From: Cyclobacterium lianum
GTDB lineage: Bacteria > Bacteroidota > Bacteroidia > Cytophagales > Cyclobacteriaceae
Direction of reading: 5' to 3'
DNA: 64,000 bases
NCBI RefSeq assembly: GCF_900143075.1
Contig: NZ_FRCY01000008.1
Location: 1 to 64,000 of the forward strand
Shown here one piece after another: positions 53,458 through 63,482 of this stretch. Made by a program: the position numbers and the translations under genes. Under the pieces are notes generated by a model that saw only the letters and a program-made list of their open reading frames with translations, did no database searches and was not told the DNA's origin. How positions within the stretch are numbered: the first letter of the stretch is position 1; each line of letters begins with the position of its first letter.

Positions 53458-54537
53458 ATGACAGAATTAAAACTTCCTGGTCACCTAAGGGCACTTACGA
53501 TTTTGCTGCTGTTAATTGTAATCGTGTTTATACTAATTATGGGCAGGAGCTTGCTTATACCCCTGATGCTGGGAGGGTATATGGCTATGCTATTGATTCC
53601 GGCCTGTACCTGGATGGAATCAAGAAAGGTACCCCGCCCCCTTGCAGCATTGGTGGCATTGTTGACATCTCTTGCAGCCATCGTAGGATTGATAGTGTTG
53701 GTGATCTTGCAGGTTAAGAGTTTTACGAAAGACTTTGAGGATGTTTCCGGCAGATTAAACCAGTACCTGGCAGATCTGGATCAACTGGCTAGCGAATGGT
53801 TTGGTGCCAACCTGGGTATCAGAGACGGTATAGATAAATCGCAGCTCTTCGAATTACTTGAATCCAACAGCGAAACGGTCGCTAATTTTCTGTTAAATAC
53901 CGTGGGTTCATTGACCGGCGTGATACTTTTACCTGTATTCATTTTCTTTATGTTGCTTTACAGGGACCATTTGGGGAATTTTATTGCCAGGTTTTTTGCA
54001 GAACAAGATGAGGGAGAGGTAAAGTCAAAAATAAGAGATCTCAGAAAAGTCGTTCAGTATTACATCATTGGGATGATCAAGGTAATGGGTATCCTTGCCG
54101 TTCTCAATACAGCAGCCCTTTATGCGATAGGCGTGAAACATGCCATTTTTTTCGGTCTTTTTGCCGCTTTACTCAATATCATTCCATATCTCGGGCCTTT
54201 TATGGGAGCGATTTTGCCCTTTATTTTCTCATTTTTGACGATGAATAGTCTGTTTTACCCCCTGATGGTGCTGATTAGCTTTACCGTGATACAGCTTGTA
54301 GAAAGTAATTTCCTTACCCCAAAAATTGTAGGGGGTAATGTCAACTTAAATGCCCTGGTCACTTTCCTGGGTTTGCTTATCGGAGGTGCTATCTGGGGCG
54401 TCATCGGTATGATCCTGATCATTCCCTCCCTGGCTATTTTAAAAAGAATTTTTGAACTTAAAGATAGCACCAAACCCTTTGCTTATTTGTTTGGAGAGGA
54501 GGAAGTCGAACCGATATTTAAAAGGGAGAAAAAATGA
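53458..54537 (+). CDS. AI-2E family permease (PerM/YhhT-like)
   Basis: 359 residues with about eight hydrophobic helices. A cytoplasmic/periplasmic helical insert lies at ~75-140. The family regions 'AIFFGLFAALLNIIPYLGPFMG', 'NFLTPKIVGGNVNLNALVTFLGLLIGGAIWG' and the end VIGMILIIPSLAILKRIFE are all present. Export of autoinducer-2 is the family name, but many members act as Na+/H+ antiporters or have unknown cargo. Its stop overlaps the ATG of the TPR lipoprotein gene (ATGA). A second family member is at 60240. Confidence 0.92.
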   Translation: MTELKLPGHLRALTILLLLIVIVFILIMGRSLLIPLMLGGYMAMLLIPACTWMESRKVPRPLAALVALLTSLAAIVGLIVLVILQVKSFTKDFEDVSGRLNQYLADLDQLASEWFGANLGIRDGIDKSQLFELLESNSETVANFLLNTVGSLTGVILLPVFIFFMLLYRDHLGNFIARFFAEQDEGEVKSKIRDLRKVVQYYIIGMIKVMGILAVLNTAALYAIGVKHAIFFGLFAALLNIIPYLGPFMGAILPFIFSFLTMNSLFYPLMVLISFTVIQLVESNFLTPKIVGGNVNLNALVTFLGLLIGGAIWGVIGMILIIPSLAILKRIFELKDSTKPFAYLFGEEEVEPIFKREKK

Positions 54538-55454
54538 ATCATGTGTTGAAGGCGATTTTTATTTGCAGCCTGGTCAGTGTGCTGTCCTGCGATACAAAAA
54601 CGGACAAAAAAGGGAGGTTTTTATTGAAGGGCAATAACGAGCTAAAGGAAGGCAATACCAAAGGAGCCATTTCCTATTATGATGAGGCCATTACCATTGA
54701 TCCTGCGTTTAAAGATGCGTTCTTTAACAGAGGGATGGCCTGGCACCGACAGTTGAAATATCCGGAGGCCATTGCAGACTATAGCCAGGCGATTGAGATC
54801 GACAATAATTATCGGGACGCGCACATTCAAAGAACTATGGCGTACCTGGATTTCGGCGAAAATTACAAGGCAGTAGAAAATGCCAGGACCTTACTGGCCA
54901 TGGACGAAAATGATGCACAGGCCCATTTCATACTTGGTTTGACCCTGGCAGCCCTGAAAGAACATGATGCAGCGAAAGAAGCGTTTAAAAAATCCCTGGA
55001 GCTGGATCCGGAAAATGCAGAGCTATACATCAATCTGGCTACCATCAATTATCACCTTGAAGAATGGGAGGAAGGCAAACGTAATCTGTCAAAGGCCAAA
55101 GCAATAAACCCGGAGCACAGCGCAATTTACAACCTGCTATCGCTGCTGCATTTTGAGGAAGCGGACTACGTACAGGCACTCGAGCAGGTAGAAAAAGCCA
55201 TTGCCCTGGAAAAAGACGATCCTTTCTACTACAATAACAGGGGATTGTACCAGTTGTACCTGGGCAATCTGGAAGAGGGCCTGAAAGACATCAACTTCAG
55301 CCTCAAACAAAACAGCAGCAATCTGTATGCCCTCAGAAATAAGGGAATCTATTATTACAAAAAAGGGGAAAAGGAGATGGCTGAAAGACTGCTTAAGGAA
55401 GTCCGGGAAAAAGATCCTTCCATGGATTTACTCGACCAATACCTGGAGCTGTGA
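54534..55454 (+). CDS. TPR-repeat lipoprotein
   Basis: 306 residues. Lipoprotein signal FICSLVSVLSC (Cys ~19). The remaining protein is a run of about seven to eight tetratricopeptide repeats, for example 'KEGNTKGAISYYDEAITIDP', 'YPEAIADYSQAIEIDNNY', 'HDAAKEAFKKSLELDPENAE' and KAINPEHSAIYNLLSLLHFE. It is probably anchored to the periplasmic face of a membrane as a protein-binding scaffold. Translationally coupled to the upstream permease. Confidence 0.88.
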   Translation: MNHVLKAIFICSLVSVLSCDTKTDKKGRFLLKGNNELKEGNTKGAISYYDEAITIDPAFKDAFFNRGMAWHRQLKYPEAIADYSQAIEIDNNYRDAHIQRTMAYLDFGENYKAVENARTLLAMDENDAQAHFILGLTLAALKEHDAAKEAFKKSLELDPENAELYINLATINYHLEEWEEGKRNLSKAKAINPEHSAIYNLLSLLHFEEADYVQALEQVEKAIALEKDDPFYYNNRGLYQLYLGNLEEGLKDINFSLKQNSSNLYALRNKGIYYYKKGEKEMAERLLKEVREKDPSMDLLDQYLEL

Positions 55455-55518
55455 CCATCTGAAAAAATCAGGCATTTTTCCGGCACCGCTGAGTAGAGAC
55501 AAACTTGCCGGCGGTGTA

Positions 55519-55556
55519 TAAAAAAAGCTCAGGACCGTAGTTCTGAGCTTTTTTAT
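55519..55556. terminator. Bidirectional terminator between TPR lipoprotein and aconitase genes
   Basis: An A run, stem AAGCTCAGGA (55525-55534), loop CCGTAG, stem TTCTGAGCTT (55541-55550; one G-T pair), then T run. Convergent genes on both sides. Confidence 0.88.
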
Positions 55557-55579
55557 AGCATGAAGGTTTACTGCAAGTT

Positions 55580-57844
55580 TCAAATGGCATTTTCTTTTAC
55601 CAGATTGAGTGCTGATCCGGCTTTAAACCACCTGATTTGCCCCGCATTATAGGTATGATTGACCTTGATTTCGTCCTTGCTTCCGTCAGCATGATGGCAA
55701 ATAACGAGCAGGGCTTTACCGGGAGCGAAGGTATCCAGACCAATAATGTCCAGCGAGTCATCTTCCTGAATCAGGTCATAATCAGCCGGATTGTCAAAGG
55801 TCAGTGCCAGCATCCCTTGCTTTTTCAGATTGGTTTCATGGATTCTTGCAAAAGACTTCACCAAAATTGCCCTGACACCTAGAAAACGGGGTTCCATTGC
55901 AGCATGCTCCCGTGAGGACCCCTCACCATAATTTTCATCTCCGACGACTACAGTACCTATATTGTGCAGCTTGTATTGCCGCTGTACAGCCGGCACTTCA
56001 CCATAGCTGCCATCCAACTGGTTTTTAACCTTGTTGGTGGCATCGTTGAAAAAGTTTACTGCACCAATCAACAGGTTATTGGAAATGTTATCCAGGTGCC
56101 CCCTGAATCTCAGCCATGGTCCTGCCATGGAAATATGGTCTGTAGTACATTTGCCTTTTGCCTTGATCAATAGTTTTAATCCTGTAAGGTCTGTTCCCTC
56201 CCAGGGCTGGAAGGGTTCCAGCAATTGCAGGCGTTCGGAATCTGGCGCTACCTGGACGATGACCTCCGAACCATCTGCTGCAGGTTCCTGATATCCTGCA
56301 TCTTCTACGGCAAAACCTTTTACGGGAAGCTCCAATCCTGCCGGTTCCTCCAATTTTACCTGCTGACCTTCTTCATTGGTTAGGGTGTCCGTCATGGGGT
56401 TAAAGGTAAGGTCTCCCGCGATAGCCATGGCGGTGACCAGCTCTGGTGAAGCTACAAAAGAGTGAGTATTTGGATTTCCATCGGCTCTTTTGGCAAAATT
56501 ACGGTTAAAAGAAGTAATGATGGAATTTTTTTCCTGTTTCTCAGCACCATGCCTTGCCCATTGACCGATACACGGGCCACAGGCATTGGCCAGTACCACT
56601 CCCCCCATATTTTCAAAGACGCCGAGAAACCCGTCTCTTTCTACGGTGTAACGGACCTGTTCAGATCCGGGAGTAATGGTGTATTCTGATTTGGCTTTCA
56701 GTTTTTTGTCCACTGCCTGTCGTGCCAGGGAGGCTGCACGGGAAATATCCTCATAGGAAGAGTTGGTACAAGAGCCAATCAGGCCAACTTCCAGCTTTTG
56801 AGGCCAGTTGTTTTCCTTGACCGCATCGGCAAATTTTGAAAGCGGCCAGGCCAGGTCAGGAGTAAAGGGTCCATTGACATGTGGTTCCAGTTCTGAAAGA
56901 TTGATCTCGATGATTTCATTGAAATATTCCTCAGGGTCCGCATAGACCTCAGGGTCTCCTGTAAGGTGTTCCTTGATGCCATTGGCCAGATCTGCCACTT
57001 CGGAGCGGTCTGTTCCCCTCAGATAGGCTTCAGATTTTTCATCATACCCAAAGATGGAAGTCGTCGCGCCGATCTCAGCACCCATGTTACAGATAGTGCC
57101 TTTTCCCGTAGCAGAGAGGGAGCGAGCCCCTTCTCCAAAGTACTCCACAATGCAGCCTGTGCCGCCTTTTACCGTGAGTATGCCTGCTACCTTGAGTATC
57201 ACATCTTTGGCAGAAGTCCATCCAGAAAGCTTGCCGGTCAGCTTCACGCCGATTAGCTTAGGGAACTTCAACTCCCAGGGCAATCCAGCCATTACATCAC
57301 AGGCATCTGCCCCACCTACACCTATAGCTACCATCCCCAGCCCTCCGGCGTTTGGCGTATGTGAATCGGTTCCGATCATCATTCCGCCAGGAAAGGCATA
57401 ATTTTCCAGCACCACCTGGTGAATAATCCCCGCACCGGGCTTCCAGAAACCCAAACCATATTTATTTGATACGGAAGACAGAAAATCATATACTTCCCGA
57501 TTTTTATCTTTTGCTTTGGCCAGATCCGGGTTTGCGCCCACTTCTGCCTGAATGAGATGATCACAGTGGACAGTAGAGGGCACCGCCACCTTTGCCCTCC
57601 CTGCCTGCATGAATTGCAATAATGCCATTTGGGCCGTAGCGTCCTGCATGGCTACCCGATCTGGTTTGAAATCTACATAGGAGATTCCCCTTTCATGCCT
57701 CTGGCTTGCTTCACCTTCGGAAAGGTGGGCATAGAGGATTTTTTCGGTGAGTGTGAGCGGCCTGCCTACCGCCTTCCTGGCTGCGGCTATACGCTCCGGA
57801 AAAGCAGCGTAAACCGACTTGATCATATCTATATCAAAAACCAT
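55580..57844 (-). CDS. acn: Aconitate hydratase
   Basis: 754 residues from the ATG at 57844 ([19 protein letters not shown]). The open frame extends 57 codons further but that part is unlike the family and crosses the intergenic region. It is an aconitase of the mitochondrial type: the three 4Fe-4S cysteines are in [12 protein letters not shown] and [11 protein letters not shown], with '[21 protein letters not shown]', '[20 protein letters not shown]' and '[19 protein letters not shown]' in the swivelling domain. It interconverts citrate and isocitrate in the TCA cycle. Gene is monocistronic. Confidence 0.96.
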   Translation of the reverse strand: MVFDIDMIKSVYAAFPERIAAARKAVGRPLTLTEKILYAHLSEGEASQRHERGISYVDFKPDRVAMQDATAQMALLQFMQAGRAKVAVPSTVHCDHLIQAEVGANPDLAKAKDKNREVYDFLSSVSNKYGLGFWKPGAGIIHQVVLENYAFPGGMMIGTDSHTPNAGGLGMVAIGVGGADACDVMAGLPWELKFPKLIGVKLTGKLSGWTSAKDVILKVAGILTVKGGTGCIVEYFGEGARSLSATGKGTICNMGAEIGATTSIFGYDEKSEAYLRGTDRSEVADLANGIKEHLTGDPEVYADPEEYFNEIIEINLSELEPHVNGPFTPDLAWPLSKFADAVKENNWPQKLEVGLIGSCTNSSYEDISRAASLARQAVDKKLKAKSEYTITPGSEQVRYTVERDGFLGVFENMGGVVLANACGPCIGQWARHGAEKQEKNSIITSFNRNFAKRADGNPNTHSFVASPELVTAMAIAGDLTFNPMTDTLTNEEGQQVKLEEPAGLELPVKGFAVEDAGYQEPAADGSEVIVQVAPDSERLQLLEPFQPWEGTDLTGLKLLIKAKGKCTTDHISMAGPWLRFRGHLDNISNNLLIGAVNFFNDATNKVKNQLDGSYGEVPAVQRQYKLHNIGTVVVGDENYGEGSSREHAAMEPRFLGVRAILVKSFARIHETNLKKQGMLALTFDNPADYDLIQEDDSLDIIGLDTFAPGKALLVICHHADGSKDEIKVNHTYNAGQIRWFKAGSALNLVKENAI

Positions 57845-57965
57845 CGATAATGAAGTTATACTGTTGATTGTAGAAAATTCAATGAAGCGGCAAAGATAAG
57901 AAAACAAGCCATTTTCCGGACCTTTTGCTGAATTTATATACTTATTTATACTGGATTTAAAAAAG

Positions 57966-59027
57966 TTAGCCGTGTTTTTGAGGGTCGGCGGCACGCTTGC
58001 GGATTTCCTTTTCAAGGTTTGATAAAAAGGCCATCGTATCTACTTTGTCGGCATAGTCATATACTTCCGGGCGCTGGGCTTTTCCCATAGGAATGCTACC
58101 TTCAAACCAGGCATTTCTGGATACCAGGCACTGTATTTTGTCTGCTGCTTCTGTCAATTGTTTTTCTAGTGCCTTCACATCGGAATAATATTCGTAGTAG
58201 ACCACCGCAATGGGCGACACGAATTGCTGGCTTTCTTCCAGCAATAAATGTCCGTTATCCAGGTGGGCTGTCCTATTCACCAGCAGCTTAGACTTGTTGT
58301 ATTCATAATTGTTCAGGTATTTGTGGTGTTCTATTACCTGATGTGCAGTATCCATTCCTTCCAGAAAAGCAATCAATGAAGACTCCCCGGGTACGTATAT
58401 TTTGGAAACATTCCTGCAGCCCAGGCCAAAATATTGAAAAATGTCCTTTGCGAGCAAATCCCAGTCCTCAGGGCATTCCTGCCCATCCAAAATAGCAACT
58501 GCTGTTCGGTTTTTGCGGATAATATGGGGGTACCTCCCAAAGTAATAATCGAAATACCGGGCTGAATTATCACTGCCTGTGGCGATATAGGCATCCATTC
58601 CATTTAGCCTTTCTTCAAATGAAATGGTCTGTGCCCATGATTCAGAAACATCTCTGAGACGCGCTCTCAGCCAGGGGATCATCACATTGTCTGAGGAAGA
58701 AAGTTTGATTTTTGCATGGTGCCCGGAAAGCAATACACAAAGCAGATCATGAAAGCCTACTCCCGGGATATTTCCTGCCATGACGATGCCGATGTTCCTC
58801 GGCTCAGACATTGCATCGGATAAATCGTATTGTGACAACCAGGGCCTGATTTTTTCGGGATCAAGGTAATTGATGATCCCTTCCAATGCCAAAGCCGACT
58901 GATCTGGCGTAAACCAGCTATTCTGATGCCGCATGCGGTCAAATAAATTGAATTTTTCCGCTTCCGGGGTGTTAATGATGCATTGCTGCCAGTCGGATAT
59001 AAGGTTTATTTTTTGGTTGAGATTCAT
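57966..59027 (-). CDS. Acyl-CoA reductase (LuxC-like)
   Basis: 353 residues of the LuxC/acyl-protein-reductase-like family in Bacteroidota. Visible are [20 protein letters not shown] at ~80-99, [33 protein letters not shown], and [16 protein letters not shown] with the likely catalytic cysteine. It would reduce fatty acyl-CoA to the aldehyde. It is divergent from a ferredoxin gene, an arrangement seen in other Bacteroidota, which suggests linked electron transfer (inference). Confidence 0.9.
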   Translation of the reverse strand: MNLNQKINLISDWQQCIINTPEAEKFNLFDRMRHQNSWFTPDQSALALEGIINYLDPEKIRPWLSQYDLSDAMSEPRNIGIVMAGNIPGVGFHDLLCVLLSGHHAKIKLSSSDNVMIPWLRARLRDVSESWAQTISFEERLNGMDAYIATGSDNSARYFDYYFGRYPHIIRKNRTAVAILDGQECPEDWDLLAKDIFQYFGLGCRNVSKIYVPGESSLIAFLEGMDTAHQVIEHHKYLNNYEYNKSKLLVNRTAHLDNGHLLLEESQQFVSPIAVVYYEYYSDVKALEKQLTEAADKIQCLVSRNAWFEGSIPMGKAQRPEVYDYADKVDTMAFLSNLEKEIRKRAADPQKHG

Positions 59028-59236
59028 AGGATGGATCCCTGCATAATGGAGGGCTGTTATATAAGTGAAATGAGCTCCAAAGATAAAAAAATGTCGTGGA
59101 TTGAGGGTTTTATTTCTGGTAAAATAGTTAGCACAACAATTAATGTATGGATTTTATTTTACGCTAACTGGAATTATTTTACTTGTGAGATTGTATTTTG
59201 GTTAGTAGTTTTGCAAACAAACAAAAAAGAAGAAAA

Positions 59237-59584
59237 ATGGCAATCATGATAACCGATGAGTGCATCAATTGTGGTGCATGTGAACCTGAATGTCCCAATA
59301 CTGCCATTTATGAGGGCGGTATAGAGTGGACCTGGGGTGGAGGTACGGAACTCAAGGAAGTCACCCTGGAAGACGGAACAGTCGTGAGTGGAGATGAGAA
59401 ACAGGAGCCGGTTTCCGATGAATTTTATTACATAGTAACGCAGAAATGTACAGAATGTACGGGATTTCATGAGGAACCACAGTGTGCGGCGGTCTGTCCG
59501 GTAGACTGCTGTGTTGACGATCCGGATCACAGGGAGTCTGAAGAAGAGTTGTTGGCCAAAAAGCAATTTCTGCATGGAGAATAG
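59237..59584 (+). CDS. 2[4Fe-4S] ferredoxin
   Basis: 115 residues from ATG 59237, which fits the family start MAIMITDECINCGACEPECP; the in-frame upstream codons from 59198 are not needed. The first cluster is CINCGACEPECP plus a later cysteine. The second has the longer spacing seen in this family: CTECTGFHEEPQCAAVCP. Two [4Fe-4S] centres carry electrons in the cytoplasm. The insert between clusters (~30-65) contains WTWGGG and is typical of the Alvinella/Allochromatium-type ferredoxins. Confidence 0.94.
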   Translation: MAIMITDECINCGACEPECPNTAIYEGGIEWTWGGGTELKEVTLEDGTVVSGDEKQEPVSDEFYYIVTQKCTECTGFHEEPQCAAVCPVDCCVDDPDHRESEEELLAKKQFLHGE

Positions 59585-59756
59585 CCATATAGGTAGCTTT
59601 CGCCGTTTTTTATACTCATAAAACTGTCTTTTCCAATAGGTAATTTGAACAATATCCCAAATTTTCTAAAAAAAAACGTTCAATAACTTGAATTTGATGC
59701 TTGAATTGGTTTAACTTGGCATTAAATTCATTTTTAAAAAAATAAATGTTCGGATA

Positions 59757-60107
59757 GTGGAAAATAACAAAGATTACGAAAGAGATGAGATTTTCACCAA
59801 AAGGGTGAAGGCTGGAAAAAGGACCTATTTTTTTGACGTGAAAGCTACCCGGTCCAACGATTACTACCTGACCATCACGGAGAGCAAAAGGAAGATTAAA
59901 GATGATAACTTTATTTACGAGAAACATAAGATTTTCTTGTACAAAGAAGATTTCGCAAAATTCGTAGAAGCCCTTCAGGATGCTGTAGATCACGTAAAAA
60001 ATGATTTGATGGCAGATTTTGACTTCTCACAGTTTGATACCGAGCCGGAACCTTCCGAATCTAATAATGATAATAACAAATTTGGAGAGGATCTGAAGTG
60101 GGATTGA
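59757..60107 (+). CDS. DUF3276 / PUR-alpha-like nucleic-acid-binding protein
   Basis: 116 residues beginning at a GTG (59757); no ATG is available in frame upstream of the conserved part. The domain is highly conserved in Bacteroidota: YERDEIFTKRVKAGKRTYFF, DVKATRSNDYYLTITESKRK and KHKIFLYKEDFAKFVEALQD. The C-terminus is acidic and Asn-rich (SESNNDNNKFGED). PUR-alpha-type proteins bind single-stranded DNA or RNA; the cellular role in this group is not established. Confidence 0.92.
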   Translation: MENNKDYERDEIFTKRVKAGKRTYFFDVKATRSNDYYLTITESKRKIKDDNFIYEKHKIFLYKEDFAKFVEALQDAVDHVKNDLMADFDFSQFDTEPEPSESNNDNNKFGEDLKWD

Positions 60108-60239
60108 GCGATCCGGAAGCCCTCGCTTTTGGCGAAAGCTGTAAAAATATATTGCGCTATGAATGTTAACGAATTGGGGAAATGTAGCTGAGTTGCTCAG
60201 GTGCATTTACCGGATTCGTTTTTTTGTTATTTTTGAAAT

Positions 60240-61331
60240 ATGTTCAAGGTAGTCCTCACAGCGATTATTTTTACCACACTTGTATTTTTGCTGGGTTGGT
60301 ATTTTTCAGATATCAGCTTGTATTTCGTCTTTTCCATGGTTTTGGCTGCGGCACTTCGTCCACTGACGAATAAAATCAACAACCTGTATGTCTGGGGACA
60401 ACACATTCCCCGGTCGATGGCCATTTTGCTGTCCTTTCTGGCAATCCTTTCGGTAGTCTTTTTATTGATACTGCTCTTTACACCCCTGCTCCGCTCGCAA
60501 ATAGAACTGTTAAAGGATCTGGACATCAATTACCTGTATGACCAGATACAGCGACCCATAGACAACTTCGAAGCCATACTCATACAGTTGAACCTGATTG
60601 ACAACGAACCCGGCTACCTGATCAACCTGGTACGCGAAAACCTGATCAGCAGCCTGAATGAAGTAAATTTTCAAGGATTCATCAACCGCGTAATTTCTGC
60701 TACCAGTAGCTTTTTTATCGGAATACTTGCAGTTGGTTTCATCACGTTTTTTCTGCTCCTTGAAAATGGACTGTTGCGCAGAAATCTGATGAATTTTATA
60801 CCCAATAAGTACTTTGAATTGTCGGTTGCTACTTTTCACAAGGTCGAGCGATTGCTTTCCAACTACCTGCTGGGCTTATTGATCCAAATGTCGGTTATCT
60901 TTTCCATCGCTTCGATTGGGCTTACCATTGCCAATATAGAGTATGCCATGACCATTGCGGTATTTGCCGCAGTGGCAAATCTGATACCTTATGCCGGCCC
61001 AATACTGGGAGCTACCTTTGGTGTGCTGGTGGGACTTTCTACCGGAGAATTCAATGCGGCCAGTGAGATATATTTTTTCCTGATTAAGATTCTGGCGGTG
61101 TTTTCGATAGTTCAGTTGAGTGACAATGTGATATTGCAGCCTTTTATTTTTTCGAAATCGGTGAAAGCCCATCCGCTAGAAATATTTGTGATTATCTTTG
61201 TGGGTGCAAAAATTGCCGGGGTGCTGGGAATGATCTTTGCCATACCCGTTTATACCATTTTCAGGGTTTCGATTAAGGAATTGTACAAAGGGTATAAAGA
61301 ATACAGAATATTTAAAATAGACAAGATTTAA
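60240..61331 (+). CDS. AI-2E family permease, second copy
   Basis: 363 residues, about eight membrane helices, with the same family plan as at 53458 but not a close copy. Diagnostic segments are '[22 protein letters not shown]', '[31 protein letters not shown]' and [21 protein letters not shown] periplasmic helical stretch is at ~85-145. It lies 5 bp before ychF, so both may be co-transcribed. Substrate unknown. Confidence 0.92.
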   Translation: MFKVVLTAIIFTTLVFLLGWYFSDISLYFVFSMVLAAALRPLTNKINNLYVWGQHIPRSMAILLSFLAILSVVFLLILLFTPLLRSQIELLKDLDINYLYDQIQRPIDNFEAILIQLNLIDNEPGYLINLVRENLISSLNEVNFQGFINRVISATSSFFIGILAVGFITFFLLLENGLLRRNLMNFIPNKYFELSVATFHKVERLLSNYLLGLLIQMSVIFSIASIGLTIANIEYAMTIAVFAAVANLIPYAGPILGATFGVLVGLSTGEFNAASEIYFFLIKILAVFSIVQLSDNVILQPFIFSKSVKAHPLEIFVIIFVGAKIAGVLGMIFAIPVYTIFRVSIKELYKGYKEYRIFKIDKI

Positions 61332-61336
61332 CATTC

Positions 61337-62434
61337 ATGGGATTAAAATGTGGGATTGTTGGCTTGCCAAACGTAGGGAAGTCAACTTTATTCAACGCAA
61401 TATCAAGTGCAAAAGCAGAAGCAGCAAATTTTCCTTTTTGTACCATAGAGCCTAATGTAGGCGTGGTAACGGTTCCGGACAACAGATTGCAGGTATTGGA
61501 AAGCCTGGTAAATCCGCAGAAGGTGGTTCCCACGGTTATAGAATTTGTAGACATCGCAGGTCTGGTGAAAGGCGCAAGCCGTGGGGAAGGCCTGGGGAAT
61601 AAGTTTCTGGCAAATATTCGGGAAGTGGATGCCATTATCCATGTAATTCGCTGTTTTGAAGATCCCAATGTCGTTCATGTGGCTGGGTCGGTAGATCCGG
61701 TATTCGATAAGGAAGTCATTGATACGGAACTACAATTGAAGGATCTGGAATCTGTGGATAAGAAAATCCTGCGTTTGGAGAAAGTAGCCAAAAGTGGGGA
61801 TGCCAAAGCCAGGAAGGCCATGGAAAGCCTTCAAAAATTCAGGGAGGCCCTGAAAGCTGGCCAGAATGCCAGGGCAGTAGATGCAGACGAAGATGACCTG
61901 GAAGCCATCAGGGATATTCATCTGCTGACCATAAAGCCTGTACTATATGTGGCCAATGTGGACGAGGAGAGCATCCAAACTGGCAACAAGCATGTAGATC
62001 AGCTCAAAATGGAGGTAGGGAAAGAGCATGCCGAAGTGATCATGCTATGCGCAGCGCTGGAGGCCCAGATCGCCGAGTTTGATGATGAAGAAGAGAAACA
62101 GATGTTTTTGGGTGAATATGGTCTGGAAGAGAGCGGCTTAAACCGTTTGATTGGAGCTGCGTATAAGTTACTGAATCTGATCACTTACTTCACTGCCGGA
62201 GTTCAGGAGGTGAGGGCATGGACCATCAGGAAAGGGTGGAAGGCACCAGCAGCAGCGGGAGTGATACATACTGATTTTGAAAAAGGATTTATCAAAGCAG
62301 AGGTGATCAAATTGAAGGATTACGAACAGTTCAAGACGGAAGCAATTTGCCGTGAAAACGGGAAAATTGCAGTTGAAGGTAAAGAATATGTAGTTTGTGA
62401 CGGAGATATCATGCATTTTCGCTTCAATGTATAA
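61337..62434 (+). CDS. ychF: Redox-regulated ATPase YchF (Obg-like)
   Basis: 365 residues, the universal Obg-family ATPase. G1 is [13 protein letters not shown] at ~8-20, G3 [20 protein letters not shown], and the altered G4 NVDE that favours ATP over GTP. A coiled-coil region lies at ~130-190 and the C-terminal TGS domain is visible ([20 protein letters not shown] ... [15 protein letters not shown]). It binds ribosomes and is linked to oxidative-stress response. Full length and typical. Confidence 0.97.
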   Translation: MGLKCGIVGLPNVGKSTLFNAISSAKAEAANFPFCTIEPNVGVVTVPDNRLQVLESLVNPQKVVPTVIEFVDIAGLVKGASRGEGLGNKFLANIREVDAIIHVIRCFEDPNVVHVAGSVDPVFDKEVIDTELQLKDLESVDKKILRLEKVAKSGDAKARKAMESLQKFREALKAGQNARAVDADEDDLEAIRDIHLLTIKPVLYVANVDEESIQTGNKHVDQLKMEVGKEHAEVIMLCAALEAQIAEFDDEEEKQMFLGEYGLEESGLNRLIGAAYKLLNLITYFTAGVQEVRAWTIRKGWKAPAAAGVIHTDFEKGFIKAEVIKLKDYEQFKTEAICRENGKIAVEGKEYVVCDGDIMHFRFNV

Positions 62435-62501
62435 ACATATTGAAATATTATTGTTAAGTTTGTTGCAACTTATTTACCCATAAATTAGTTTATTCTGTAA
62501 A

Positions 62502-62530
62502 TTGATGTATTTAATCATTGTTTAACTTTT
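62502..62530 (+). promoter_or_regulatory. Possible promoter before the Cas6-like gene
   Basis: TTG at 62502 and TAACTTTT at 62523-62530 are separated by 18 bp, close to the Bacteroidota arrangement TTG-N17-23-TAnnTTTG (last base differs). The GTG start is 13 bp downstream. Confidence 0.4.
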
Positions 62531-62543
62531 CATTTTTAACGTC

Positions 62544-63437
62544 GTGAGAATTAGATTAATATTTTCCTTAAAAAACAAAGGTGCTTACTTACCTTTTCAC
62601 CACCAGTACATCCTTGCTCAATTTCTTAAGGGCTTGATCGTAAAAGGTGGGCAAGAGGAGTTTTTTAACTACAATTACTTTAACTTCTCTGGTTTGAAAG
62701 GTCAAACCAAAGTAAGTAGGAGTGGGTTGCATTATTACTCCAGCTTAGTCACCCTCGTTGTATCCGCTCCGGATGAAGCCTTTATCGATTACTTGTTGGA
62801 ACAGGTATTCAAAACCCCGAAAATTGAGTTGGGAAATCTGATTTTGTCCCCGGAGTACACCGAAAAAGAAATTGAACCGCCCCTGGAGACCTCCAACAAG
62901 TTCGTTTGTATTTCTCCGCTGGTATTGCTGACACCGACTTTTGATGATGAGTCTGGTAAGAGGTTTATCAATCCCGATACGGATGAGTTTTCAGATCTTC
63001 TGTATGAGTCAACTTTGACCAGAATGGAAAAATCGGGCTGGTATGACCAGGAGCAAATGGAATCATTCTACAAGTTTCAGGTAGTACCCGACATGAACTA
63101 CGTCAACAAATTGCGGGAACAGCAGAAAAAGTTTGCGAGAATCTACTCCGTTTATGATATGGACGTGAAATATGAGGTTCGGGGCTATACACTTCCCTTC
63201 ACCTTATATGCGGCAGGAGAGGTACAGGATTTTGTATTCAAATGTGGCCTTGGAGCATTTACCCACAAGGGTTTTGGCATGCTCGACCTGGCCAACAATA
63301 TGCCGAGCCAGCGTACAGAACCCTATAAATTCAAGAGAGAAGGTTTTGTCCCTTACCGCTCACAATCCCATGAGCCGAGGAAAAATGACGAGCGGGCTGA
63401 GGGGAATAGCAGTAGCTCGGAAGAAGAAAATGATTGA
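62544..63437 (+). CDS. cas6: Stand-alone Cas6-type CRISPR RNA endoribonuclease
   Basis: 297 residues from a GTG start. The protein has the double ferredoxin-like (RAMP) pattern of Cas6: a first strand MRIRLIFSLKNKGAYLPFHH, helix QYILAQFLKGLI, 'SGLHYYSSLVTLVVSAPDEAF' and LSPEYTEKEIEPP. The C-terminal glycine-rich RNA-binding loop is GLGAFTHKGFGML (G235, G237, G243, G245). Cas6 cuts CRISPR transcripts into guide RNAs. No repeat array or other cas gene is within the window. A polar tail of ~35 residues follows the loop. A possible active-site His is among His19/20 or His63, but this cannot be fixed from sequence alone. Confidence 0.85.
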   Translation: MRIRLIFSLKNKGAYLPFHHQYILAQFLKGLIVKGGQEEFFNYNYFNFSGLKGQTKVSRSGLHYYSSLVTLVVSAPDEAFIDYLLEQVFKTPKIELGNLILSPEYTEKEIEPPLETSNKFVCISPLVLLTPTFDDESGKRFINPDTDEFSDLLYESTLTRMEKSGWYDQEQMESFYKFQVVPDMNYVNKLREQQKKFARIYSVYDMDVKYEVRGYTLPFTLYAAGEVQDFVFKCGLGAFTHKGFGMLDLANNMPSQRTEPYKFKREGFVPYRSQSHEPRKNDERAEGNSSSSEEEND

Positions 63438-63470
63438 TTAAAAAAAAACCCGGTTAGACCCGGGTTTTTT
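63438..63470. terminator. Bidirectional terminator after the Cas6-like gene
   Basis: An A run, then CCCGG (63447-63451), loop TTAGAC, CCGGG (63458-63462), and a T run. The complementary A and T tracts extend the stem. It separates two convergent genes. Confidence 0.88.
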
Positions 63471-63482
63471 TATGCTTTTTGC

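Noticed and set aside
55580-58015. Longer aconitase start with 57 extra residues
   Set aside because: The extra N-terminus is unlike aconitases and covers the intergenic region; ATG at 57844 gives the normal family start.
62435-63482. CRISPR array next to the Cas6-like gene
   Set aside because: Both flanks were read; no direct repeats with regular spacing are present.
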